From Parus major (lineage: Eukaryota; Chordata; Aves; Passeriformes; Paridae), in the NCBI RefSeq assembly GCF_001522545.3, contig NC_031799.1:30399912-30463911 (forward strand): DNA of 64,000 nucleotides. Direction: 5' to 3'. Position 1 is the stretch's first letter. Each line of letters opens with the position of its first letter. Shown piece after piece: positions 40,490 through 49,415 of the stretch. The notes under the pieces are model-generated. The model made no database searches. It was given only the letters and a program-made list of their open reading frames with translations, and was not told where the DNA came from. The position numbers were made by a program, and so were the translations under genes.

Positions 40490-41388
40490 AGATATCTTTA
40501 TTGATGATCTGGATAAGGGGATTGAGTCTACCATTAAAAAAATTACAGATGACACCAAGCTTTGGGGAGAGTATTGATCTGCTGGATGGTAGGAGGGTTC
40601 TGCAGAGGGAAAAGCTGAATAGATGAGTTGAATTCAACAATGTGAAGTTTAGCAAGGCCAAGTGCCAGGTCTTGCACTTTGGCCACAACAACCCCATGCA
40701 GTGCTACAGGCTGGGGCAGAGTGGCTGGACAGTGGCCAGGCAGAAGTGACTGACAGCAGCTGAACATCAGCCAGCTGTGCCCAGGTTGCCAAGAAGGCCA
40801 GTGGCATCCTGGCCTGTACCAGCAATGGTGTGGCCAGCAGGACAGGACACCTCTGTGCTTGGTGATGGTGAGGTCACACCTTGAATTCTGCATCCATTGC
40901 TGGACCCTCAAGTTGAGGAAGGATGCTGAGGTGCTGGTGTGTTAAGAGAAGGACAACAATGGTGGAGAAGGGTGTTGAGCACAAGTCCTGTGAGCAGTGG
41001 CTGTGGGAGCTGGCCTGGAAAGGATAAGGCTCAGGGGTGACCTTATCACTCTCTATAACTCCCTGAAAGGAGGGTGTAGCACCCCTGAAAAGTGGGGTTC
41101 AGTCTCTTCTCACAGGCAATCAGCACTGGGACAAGAGGATACACTCTTACGGTGCAGCAGGGGAGTTTTAGGTTGGAGGATGGGAAGAAATTCTTCTCAA
41201 GAAAGAGTGACTGGGTATTGGAATGAGCTGCTTAGGGAGGTGGCAGAGTCACCACCCCTGGAGGTACTAAAGACTGAATGTGTCACTTGGTGCCATGGTC
41301 TAACTGATGCAGTGGTATCTGTGGCAACATAGGTTGGACTCCTTGATCTCACAGGTCTTTTCAACCAGTTGATTCTGTGATTCTGTGA
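40490..41388 (+). mobile_element. CR1 LINE, 5'-truncated, with RT C-terminus and intact 3' tail
   Basis: Plus-strand CR1 copy. The first readable block, 40491-40570, encodes DIFIDDLDKGIESTIKKITD followed by DTKLWG, corresponding to the RT palm region that ends in the YADD/FADD box; the catalytic box reads ITDD at 40542-40553. Downstream, frames shift and stops appear, but the 'cttgcactttggccacaacaacccc' type block, the 'aaggccagtggcatcctgg' block and the 'ctcaggggtgaccttatcactctc' region are all present in order. The copy ends with the CR1 hallmark, ATTCTGTG twice plus a final A, at 41372-41388. 5' truncation is usual for CR1. The copy cannot move and encodes no functional protein. Confidence 0.95.
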
Positions 41389-41759
41389 CAGGAGGGGAAA
41401 AAACCAAACCTGCAGGCCTGCACTAAAGTCAGATGATTCAATAGAGACTTGTGGTGGTGCATCCACCTACCCCTCTCCTCCTCAAGCAGCTCTACAATCT
41501 CTTCAGGAATTCTTGTTAGGCCTCGCTTGGTTAATGGCTCCTGGGTAGTTAACTTTCCCTTAAGCTTATTGGAAACACTGTCCTTATGCAGGCACAAATA
41601 ACAGCTGGAAGGCACCAGGGAACCCTAGTCTGGCAAGTGAAAGACTATCAATTATTATTAAACACAGACAGGAAAACTTGAGAAATTTTTCTTATGGAGT
41701 ATTCTTGATATAGATTGAAGTTACAACCAGGTCATTCTGGTTGTATATATATATATATA
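41389..41759. other. Short unique segment with hairpin and TA repeat
   Basis: Directly after the CR1 tail. A minus-strand frame at 41424-41570 has unexpectedly coding-like codon use (see findings) but matches nothing that I recognise. At 41723-41744 there is a perfect hairpin with 8-bp arms (ACAACCAG/CTGGTTGT) and a 6-nt loop, followed immediately by a TA dinucleotide tract at 41745-41762. Confidence 0.55.
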
Positions 41760-42040
41760 TATTGGCTTCAGCTGTGATAGAGTTAAATTTTGTTTTTCTT
41801 AGTAAGTGGTGAAGTGCTGTGTTTTGGGTTTAGTATGAGATTAATGCTGATAACACACCAATGTTAAAGTTTTTGCAAAGCAGCTCTTAATCTATACCAA
41901 GGACCTTTAGGCTTTGTATACTCTGCCAGAGAGCAGGTGCACAAGAAGTCTGGTTGACCTGGGAGCCAAGTAGTCTTTCCCAAAGCAGAACCTGATGCTC
42001 CATCTTCAAATCCAATAGCATCACATCCAGACAAACCTGG
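41760..42040 (+). mobile_element. ERVL-like LTR fragment (5' part only)
   Basis: The sequence 'ggcttcagctgtgatagagttaaatttt' (41764-41791) matches the 5' box of the LTR at 38334, followed in the same order by 'gataacacaccaatgtt', a diverged 'caaggaccttt' block and a remnant of the promoter region near 42020. The terminal TGTCCT is missing, replaced by the TA repeat, and everything downstream of about 42040, including the 3' half, is lost. It is an old truncated copy. Confidence 0.75.
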
Positions 42041-44006
42041 TATAGTTACGGTAAATTTATCATGAATTGCAATTGTGTCTCTGATTTAAACTAAATCTCA
42101 TGGCCTGCTTCCTTGGGAAAGTACTGATTAGTACACAGAATTAGTGCATGGTGGATTTACCTGGATCGTGAAAAGGGTAATCCCAAGGCCTCTGTACAAT
42201 AATTTTCTTAATAGTTAGCAACATGTTAGACACAGAGAAAGAAGTTCTGTACTTAGAGTAGTATGTGTGACACTGCCGTGCAATGTATGAGAAATGGAAA
42301 AACTGGAAGTTAAAATTATCCCCATAGTGAACACAGAAAACCCCACCTTTGGGCTCTGATGCTAAAATGGAAAACCTCCATTTACTAGTTCAAAATTGTT
42401 AGTCTACAGTAAGAATGTAATAAATTTATTTTATGATTAGGGCTTCTTATGCTGTCTCTCTCCATACAATAAAATATCAAAATTTCAGTGAACTTCCTAG
42501 AACATTGTTCTCTAAATATGCAAATTTAAACAGTGAATCTTCATGTTTGACTCTAAGGAAAACCCTCAAATACCACTGTACTACTATAATTCATTCTCTT
42601 AGCTCTATTTCCAAGCAAAACAAACAAACAAACATATAAATGAACAAAATTTGTCGGAGTGTCACTCATAAAAAAAGGGAAGTCAGCTCTTACAGAATCT
42701 AGGTAGAAAAGTACAGAACCGTGTGACTACCTCACTCTAATCAGCACAATGTGTTTTTTAAAAGACTAATTTAAATCTTCCTAGATTTAGCCATGAGGTC
42801 TATTCTTCTTTCTTTCTGAGTGATAATAAAAGAGTTGCTACTTTTCCTTTTTTTTTACAACATAAACTCTAGTAGTTTTTAAAAGGTTCAGATACCCATA
42901 GAAGGAAAGAAAAAGTGGAGATAAATACAGCTTCCCATTCAGCTTGATGCCATACAATCCCAACATGTTGTGAGAATGCAGTTAATAATAAATTAACTGT
43001 GATAATCCGTATGACTGGGCAATGTTTAAAAGAGTTTTGAACTTACCTTTCATCAAGATCACTTTTTTATGCATATCAAACCTCTCCCTTGACAGATATA
43101 CTTCCCCACCCTTCTTCCTCCCCAGTCACTAGCAGGATGTTTCTTATCTTTTTCTTTGTTTTCCTGTTAGACAGTAGGAGTGTTGAATATTTTGGAAGAA
43201 AAACAAGAGGAGGAAATAAGAGTGGGTTTGATTTTATGCCAACTAAAACTGAAAGAAGATTATCCTCTCCTATCAATCTGATGTCTGTGTTATGGTATTC
43301 CATCATGACACCACACTAGAAGACTTTATGGGTGTCTGATGAGTGGAAGAAGAGTGTTGAAAGAAGAGAGAATAAACAGAATAAACAGAATAAACAGAGC
43401 TGCTTTCCCTCTCTGACTGTTCCTAGAACCCAGAACTGGGTGGCATTGGAACATCAAATCATCTTCTCTAACAGCATGAGTTACTTACTTGTGGCTCTCA
43501 CTCTCTTCTTTAAAAATTAATTAATTCATTATTCTACTGTTTAAGATTACCACCTATGAAAATTGAGATATCAGGGTTTTTAGAAAAAACTTTTTTGCTG
43601 ACTTTTCTGCAACTCTTCTGCAGATTGTCATATATATGTTCTATTTGCTACATAAAAGCATGACATAGCTCTGGACTTGCTTCATTGGAACAAAAAGAAT
43701 ATAGTGCAGAACAAAAGATAATTCTATCTTCATCACATGAATCCCACACTAGCTCCAATTCAAAATATGACATCACAATTTAGAAAAAAAATTCTGCAAA
43801 AAATGCTTTCAGAGGGAAAGGGCAGTTGTTGCTGCTTCTCTCCAAGTTTTCTTTCGTCCACTTTTCTCAGTCTGCAAATATCTTTTGTATCCTTCATCCT
43901 TCAGTTTTGCCAAAATAATCTATTCAGACATATCCAAAGACAAGGAGATCCTTACTGGTCAGGTATGGCCTTACAAAGATAAAATGCAAAGTACATTTAA
44001 TTGCTG

Positions 44007-44007
<1 letters not shown>

Positions 44008-44062
<55 letters not shown>
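44008..44062. repeat. Poly(T) homopolymer, 55 nt
   Basis: An uninterrupted T run of 55 bases, equivalent to a poly(A) on the minus strand. It is by far the longest homopolymer in the window. On the minus strand the sequence leading into it (44063 upward) has no obvious AATAAA or gene similarity, so a retrocopy origin is not shown. Reading frames through it are poly-Phe/poly-Lys artefacts. Confidence 0.97.
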
Positions 44063-47000
44063 CCCTGTTCACAGTGAAGCTTACAAGCCTGCTTTCTTTT
44101 TAACATTTTTTTTCTAATGGAACCCTAAAATATAAACTTTAAGGGTGCTTGAGGGTAAATGAGAATTTTCCTCATTTCAGATAGGATTCTACTAATAAGG
44201 CTGTTTGAAAGACATTTGTATTAATAGTCAGCTTCGAAATTAATTTTAGTGTTTCTCCTAATACTAAGTGATCTGACTCATTGTCCCATTGCTTTCTGAT
44301 CTGAGTATGTGAGTGGTTATGTAAGAGACTTTCTGCACAGATATTTTACATTTTAGACTCAGGAACACTCCTCCATCAAGTCTCTGTGCTCTAGGAAATA
44401 CTAGAGAATCTCAAATTTAGTATTCTCCTCTCACCTTAATCAGTGGTCTGATAGGCTAACTCTAATCAGTTTTCCTTGCAATGTCTGTTTCTCTGCAATC
44501 TGAGGTTGATGATACTTTGTAAAATACTGTGAGATCTACTGATAAAAATTACTTGCAAAAAGCAGTAAGTGCTTTGCTTATGGTAGAAGTTATTTTCAGT
44601 AATATGACCTAATATTTGCTGCTTAAAAGTATCATATTTTTACAGATTCCACTCTTCCTGGACCTTTTTTCCCCCCTGTTTCTAGGCATAGCATCTTTAC
44701 TAGATGCTACTGATACTAGACATTGATGAAGATTTCCATGAAGATATAATTTCTTTGACTAGAATGTCACACTGTTACTTGCTTCTCAAAAACTAGGACA
44801 AAAATTGGTGTTGTTAACATAGCAAAATTCTTTCCCCTCAAAAGGGAACTCTTTCTGGATATCTCCAATGTAATGACATCAATCAGTGCTCACTAGTGAT
44901 TAATATGTCTCATTAATGTTAACAGCTCCAAGTACTCTGCTGGCACTGGTGATGTTCAGGAAGCTTCTCCTCTGGATATATGCCTTTAATCTGTGTCCTG
45001 TACTTCCACTTACAACCTCATCACTTTTGAATGTTATCTTTTTGAATTTTTTGATATGTGTATGTAAACATCACTTGTTAATAAATTACTACAACAAACA
45101 TGTACAGGACATATGAAAAAAAACCCCTAAGAAATGGTCGGCACTTCCTTAAAATTCAAAAACAGCACCAATTTATTAAAAACAACTCCTCCAGAATGTG
45201 GCCATAAGGAAAGAGTTTGCACAATCTGTTCATCTGCATAATTAGTAATTGAGGACCTGAGAACAGTTGGAACATTGCTGTGGGCAAGCCAGGTCAGATC
45301 ACTGATAACATAAATAACAAAGATTCAGATTTCCAAAATCTACAAACATCAGAATGGAGCTAACAACAAGTCTAATAAGAAGACAGAAAACAAACAGACA
45401 GATAATTCAGGAAGCCATGAAGGACCATAGGAGTACAGAGGGAAAAAAAAAAATGACCAGTGTAATGTAAGTTTCATCTGAGGCTGAAAAGAAACATTGA
45501 AAGAGAATGGGAAAGGGATGGGGGGAAGGTGGGAGAGGAGGAAAAGGAAGAAAAAAAAAAAAAAAAGAAAGATACATGAGAAAACTCAGTGACTTATTTT
45601 ACTTATTATTTGCATAATGGTACAAGTATGTGAATATTTCTGCCAGAAATACATAAACAAGTATTCCACCTCAGTATTAAATAAAAAAAATAATAAATCT
45701 GATTATTAGTATTTATAATAATATAATAGTATGACTAATAACTTGAGGAGAAAAGATTTTTGTAACAAGAATGGAATCCTTTGCTTTCAGCAAACCATGA
45801 TGAAAAAACATGGAACATACAACGCACTGCAAAAGCCATATGTTCAACTTTGGGAGTTGAGAAGTAAAACAGGTAAGGTAGTGGTGCATTAATCAGCTGC
45901 AGGTTCATTCTTTCCAGTAATTTAGTTTGCTGCATCTTTGTTGGATACATGCATCAGGAGACCAAAAGAAGATAAGTTCTTGCTGGCTCTAAACCTTTCA
46001 TACAATGGTTTCAGTTTGTCAGCCTCGTTTCTTACGCGCAGTACAAAAGCATTATCCAAATTGACTGGCTAACAACATACATTTTATGGGTATTCATTTA
46101 TTTCAGCCTCCTGGCAAATCATAGGTAATAATAACACAGAATTCTGTTTATTTGTTATTAGTGGCAGAACGAAAATTTTGCATAGGATCACAAGATTACT
46201 TTTTTGTTAAATAAGAATATCTGCTTCACTATTCAGCAATGTTTGATCTATATAAATCCTTGGGGATTCAAAATGTCAAAAAAAGTAAAGGGGGACTCTA
46301 GGTTCTCTTCATTTACAAAAATTATTCATGTTACACCTAGGTGACATAAAAAGTAATATCTGAAGGCAACACTGTTTGAAATTCTGTCCCTTTCAGGAAC
46401 ATTATGTTATTTGTAATTGGATTAAAATAGTGTTTGGGACTCTAATGTTTTTATCCCTCCAGTGGGTAAGGTAAAATATTGGAGCAAAGGACGAACTGAG
46501 AAAAATAATGCCAGAAAGAGGAATATGAGAATTACAACAGTGAAATCTGTTGAAGAGAATAAAAATGCCATTGATGAAATAGTAACTACAAAAGCCACTG
46601 GTTTTATTTTAATTACATTTAAAAACCCTAAAGATATATGCCTACTTACATGAAAATACTATCAGGTAGCATCTGCAAAAACCTGGTTTTTTCTCGATTC
46701 TCCCAAGCTCAAACTCAACAGGTTGTTAGACCAGTCTTTTGATCAGAGTCTAAAAACAGGCATATAAAAACTGGAAATAGCTGAACTTGGAGAACCATAC
46801 AGCACATAAATGAAGTTTTGAAAGGAGGAAGGCTAGAAATTCTTTCTAATGGAGGAAAAAGAAATTGCTAATAACACTGAGAAAAAAAAAACAAAAACAT
46901 TCTATGTCCTGCAAAATTTTCTTAACACAGGTTAAGGATTCCCCCATTTTGAATTAAGGGTCAGTTACAGACTCTAGTTTGAAACAGATTAAATATACCA

Positions 47001-47146
47001 TCTAGATACACATTACTTGACACAGGAAAGTTTGATATATGTGATACCATTTTTTGCTATTAAGTGGAAATAACAAAGTGTCAGACATGCCTCTCACTCT
47101 TGCTTAAAATTAAGCCATTGAAGTTTTTAACCCTTTATATTACCTA

Positions 47147-47174
47147 TATATAATATATAAATATATATTATATA
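47147..47174. repeat. Perfect AT palindrome with flanking 12-bp direct repeats
   Basis: Arms 47147-47159 and 47162-47174 are perfectly complementary (13 bp) around a 2-nt AA centre and consist only of A and T. The 12-bp word aaccctttatat occurs at 47129-47140 and again at 47174-47185, so the palindrome lies inside an approximate 45-bp tandem duplication. Confidence 0.9.
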
Positions 47175-47241
47175 ACCCTTTATATATAACTATTAATAGG
47201 TTAATTATTTAAAAGGTATTATTGAAGGTTGTCATTTGTAT

Positions 47242-47249
47242 TATTATTG

Positions 47250-47330
<81 letters not shown>

Positions 47331-47331
47331 A
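47242..47331. repeat. Compound trinucleotide microsatellite (TTA)(TGG)(TAG)n
   Basis: Short TTA and TGG runs at 47242-47259 lead into about 24 perfect TAG units, 47260-47331. The stepwise change of unit suggests growth from a degenerate trinucleotide seed. The length makes it a likely polymorphic marker. Confidence 0.97.
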
Positions 47332-47671
47332 AAACCATCTAAAAGGATATTAACCCTGTAACTGATTTACTCACTGAGGTCTCCTGGTTCCTCAAGACCC
47401 TTAGCTCATTCTGTTGAAGGAAAAAAAATTGAAATAATTTAATGGGTCAATAGTCCAAACCCTAACTACAAATTCAATTATGTAGGTCCTATCTGACTTT
47501 TGAAGTGTAAGCCCTTTCAAAGCACTCTACCTTTCAAACATCATTCATTTCACTCCTGTTAAATTTATTTAGGATTTTTTCATACTAATGCAGTATTGCA
47601 TACCAACCAAGTCCATATGTTTTTTTCACCTATCCATCACACCAATATGAAATATACCTGACGATGCTTGA

Positions 47672-48236
47672 TGTCATGGTTTAAGCTTGGCTGACAACTA
47701 CTCAACACAAAGTTGCTCACACACAACTTCTCTGGAAAAGGGAGTAAAAGAAAAGCAAAACCTGTAGGTTGAGATCAAGATATCTTAATAATTAAAACAA
47801 AATAAAATAAAGTAACAATAGCTAACAACAACAACAACAACAATAACAATAATAATAATAGTAGTGGTAAAGAGAAAAAAAGTTATTAACAAAACAAATT
47901 GTTCTCAATCCATCGGCCAATGCCAAGCCTCATCCCCAAGCCCTAGTCAGCCTCTTCTCTGGGTAACTCAAAGAATTTATAGACTGGGCATGATAAAAGG
48001 AAGGAATATTCCTTTTATCAGTTTGAATCACCTGTCCTGTCTGTGCTCCCTCACAGCTTTCATTTTCTACTTCCTCACTGTCAGAGCATAAGACACAAAA
48101 TAGCCCTTGCCTTAGGATAAACAAAGCTTAGCAACAACCAAAACATCAGAGTGTTATCAACATTATTCTCACACTGAATCCAAAACACAGGACTTCTCCA
48201 GCTACTGAGAAGAAATTAACTCTATCCCAGATAGCA
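47672..48236 (-). mobile_element. ERVL-like solo LTR abutting a CR1 fragment
   Basis: On the minus strand the LTR begins at 48236 (TGCTATCTGGGATAGAGTTAA), keeps the 'gtgttttggattcagtgtgagaataatgttgataacac' region (split across 48141-48195), and ends at 47672 with a diverged 'cttaaaccatgaca' terminus. Between these lie a trinucleotide tract (47824-47866, AAC/AAT units) and the 'gatctcaacctacag' type box (complement near 47762-47776). The left flank cttga (47667-47671) and right flank ttga (48237-48240) give a 4-5 bp target duplication. No internal retroviral genes are present. At 565 bp it is close to full length. CR1 sequence starts immediately to its right. Confidence 0.85.
47824..47866. repeat. 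(AAC)n/(AAT)n trinucleotide tract inside the LTR
   Basis: Runs of aac, then aat units ending in gtagtgg. The tract sits at the same relative position inside the LTR as the AT-rich trinucleotide tracts of the related LTRs at 28740, 38334 and 54200, so it is probably an expanded ancestral LTR segment rather than an independent microsatellite. Confidence 0.85.
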
Positions 48237-48709
48237 TTGACCAGGCCACTTGGCCAGTTTGATAACCTTCTATGATGGAACAATCATTCGATAGACAAGG
48301 AGAGAGCAGTGGATATTATCAACATGGATTTCAGTCATGTTTTTGACACTGTTTTTCATGAGATCTTTGCAGATAAACTCTGGATATATAGGCTGAACGA
48401 CTAGGCAGTGATGTGGCTTGAAAACTCTCTGAATGGCTGGGCTCTTGAGAGTGGGATCAGTGGGAACAAAGCTGGCAGTCAATAATTAGAAGTGAACCCC
48501 CAGAGTCATTGCTGAGTCTGATCCTGTTTAGCATCCTCATTAATGTTTTGGATGATGGGACAAAGCGTACCCTCAGAAAGTTTGTTGGTTACACAAACCC
48601 AGAAGTAGTGGTTGATACACCAGCAGTTCACTCTGCCTCCGTATTCATCACTAGAGGGATCCTGACAGGGTGGAAAAATGAACCAACAGAGATATTTCAT
48701 TAAGTTCAA
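48237..48709 (+). mobile_element. CR1 LINE RT fragment, left part of a split copy
   Basis: Plus-strand CR1 ORF2 reverse-transcriptase region. The order of motifs is right for the RT domain: 'ggccagtttgataaccttctatgatgg' (48250-48276), 'gagagcagtggatattatc' (48301-48319), then a readable frame 48509-48703 containing LFSILINVLDDGTKRTLRKF and VVVDTPAVHSAS. The catalytic FADD box is replaced by FVGYTN, so the enzyme is dead, and stops occur upstream. The copy is interrupted at 48709 by an LTR and resumes at 49349. Confidence 0.88.
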
Positions 48710-49348
48710 TGTCCTGGGCTGAGTTTATGATCCTTGTATCCCCAATTGTCTGTTCTGTTTACACTGGATGTTAAGTTCTGCACTTTAAGGCTAGTTCTGA
48801 GAGCGAAGGGGGGAGCAGAAGCCGCAGTTTGTGTTCAGAAATGGCACTCACTGCCCCACATCCTTCTCTGGACTGTGCTGTCTGCAGCANNNNNNNNNNN
48901 NNNNNNNNNNNNNNNNNNNNNNNNNNNNNNNNNNNNNNNNNNNNNNNNNNNNNNNNNNNNNNNNNNNNNNNNNNNNNNNNNNNNNNNNNNNNNNNNNNNN
49001 NNNNNNNNNNNNNNNNNNNNNNNNNNNNNNNNNNNNNNNNNNNNNNNNNNNNNNNNNNNNNNNNNNNNNTTCCAGAGGGACTGAAAGGGACTGAGAGAGC
49101 CGAGCTACACACCATGACAACGACTTTGTGAATTTGACATCTCTTCAGAACAGTGAGAGGTTTTATTGCTTAATATTATTAATTTCTTTTCATGCTCATA
49201 GATACTTTGCTTTGTAAAGAAACAGGTTTTTTCACTTTTCTCCAAAGAAGTCTTTTCCCAAACCACCTGGGGGAGGGGCTGCTTGAATTTGCTTTCTAAA
49301 AAGACCCCATTCAGAAGTTTCCTCCCAAATTTACCCTCAACCAAGACA
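48710..49348 (+). mobile_element. Solo LTR (second family) inserted into CR1
   Basis: Starts TGTCCTGGGCTGAG at 48710 and ends AACCAAGACA at 49348, with TG...CA termini. It is a different family from the ERVL-like LTRs: after the start come 'cttgtatccccaattgtctg', 'gttaagttctgcactttaagg' and, after an N gap, 'gggactgaaagggactgagag', 'ttttcacttttctccaaag' and 'ctgggggaggggctgcttga'. I recognise it as a passerine-type retroviral LTR but do not assign a subfamily. Target duplication: ttcaa (48705-48709) and tttga (49349-49353), the right copy being the point where the CR1 sequence resumes in register. No internal retroviral genes are seen; 180 of its 639 positions are unresolved. Confidence 0.85.
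48890..49069. other. Assembly gap (180 N)
   Basis: A run of 180 ambiguous bases inside the solo LTR. Reading frames drawn through it on either strand are artefacts. The size may be an estimate; sequence both left and right of it belongs to the same LTR, so little unique DNA is likely to be hidden. Confidence 0.99.
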
Positions 49349-49415
49349 TTTGACAAGGAGAAGACCAAAGTATTACACTGGGGAAAGAACAATCAAATAC
49401 ACCCATATATCCTAA
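49349..49415 (+). mobile_element. CR1 LINE fragment, right part of the split copy
   Basis: Sequence 'gacaaggagaagaccaaag' followed by 'tattacactggggaaagaacaa' continues the CR1 reading 'FNK.K.KVLH.GKNN' exactly where the left part stopped at 'ttcaa'. Similarity fades near 49415, and the CR1 3' region and octamer tail are missing here. The right boundary is approximate. Confidence 0.75.

Larger units (their letters stand above)
42041..47671. other. Unique DNA with long poly(T) and microsatellites
   Basis: No gene recognised. It contains a CAAA run (42616-42632), three tandem copies of the 9-bp unit agaataaac (43369-43395), a 55-nt poly(T) (own entry), an A-rich patch near 45550, an AT palindrome (47147-47174) and a long TAG microsatellite (own entry). 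On the minus strand near 45172-45177 an AATAAA followed by GT-rich sequence resembles a polyadenylation site (see findings). Confidence 0.6.

Noticed and set aside
40543..41466. Open frames on both strands across the 40.5-41.4 kb region
   Set aside because: They are fragments or shadows of a decayed CR1; the true RT frame is broken after about 40570.
43885..44106. Poly-Phe / poly-Lys frames
   Set aside because: Products of the 55-nt homopolymer.
48734..49131. Several open frames of 87-116 codons on both strands
   Set aside because: They are open only because they cross 180 N; the sequence is a solo LTR.
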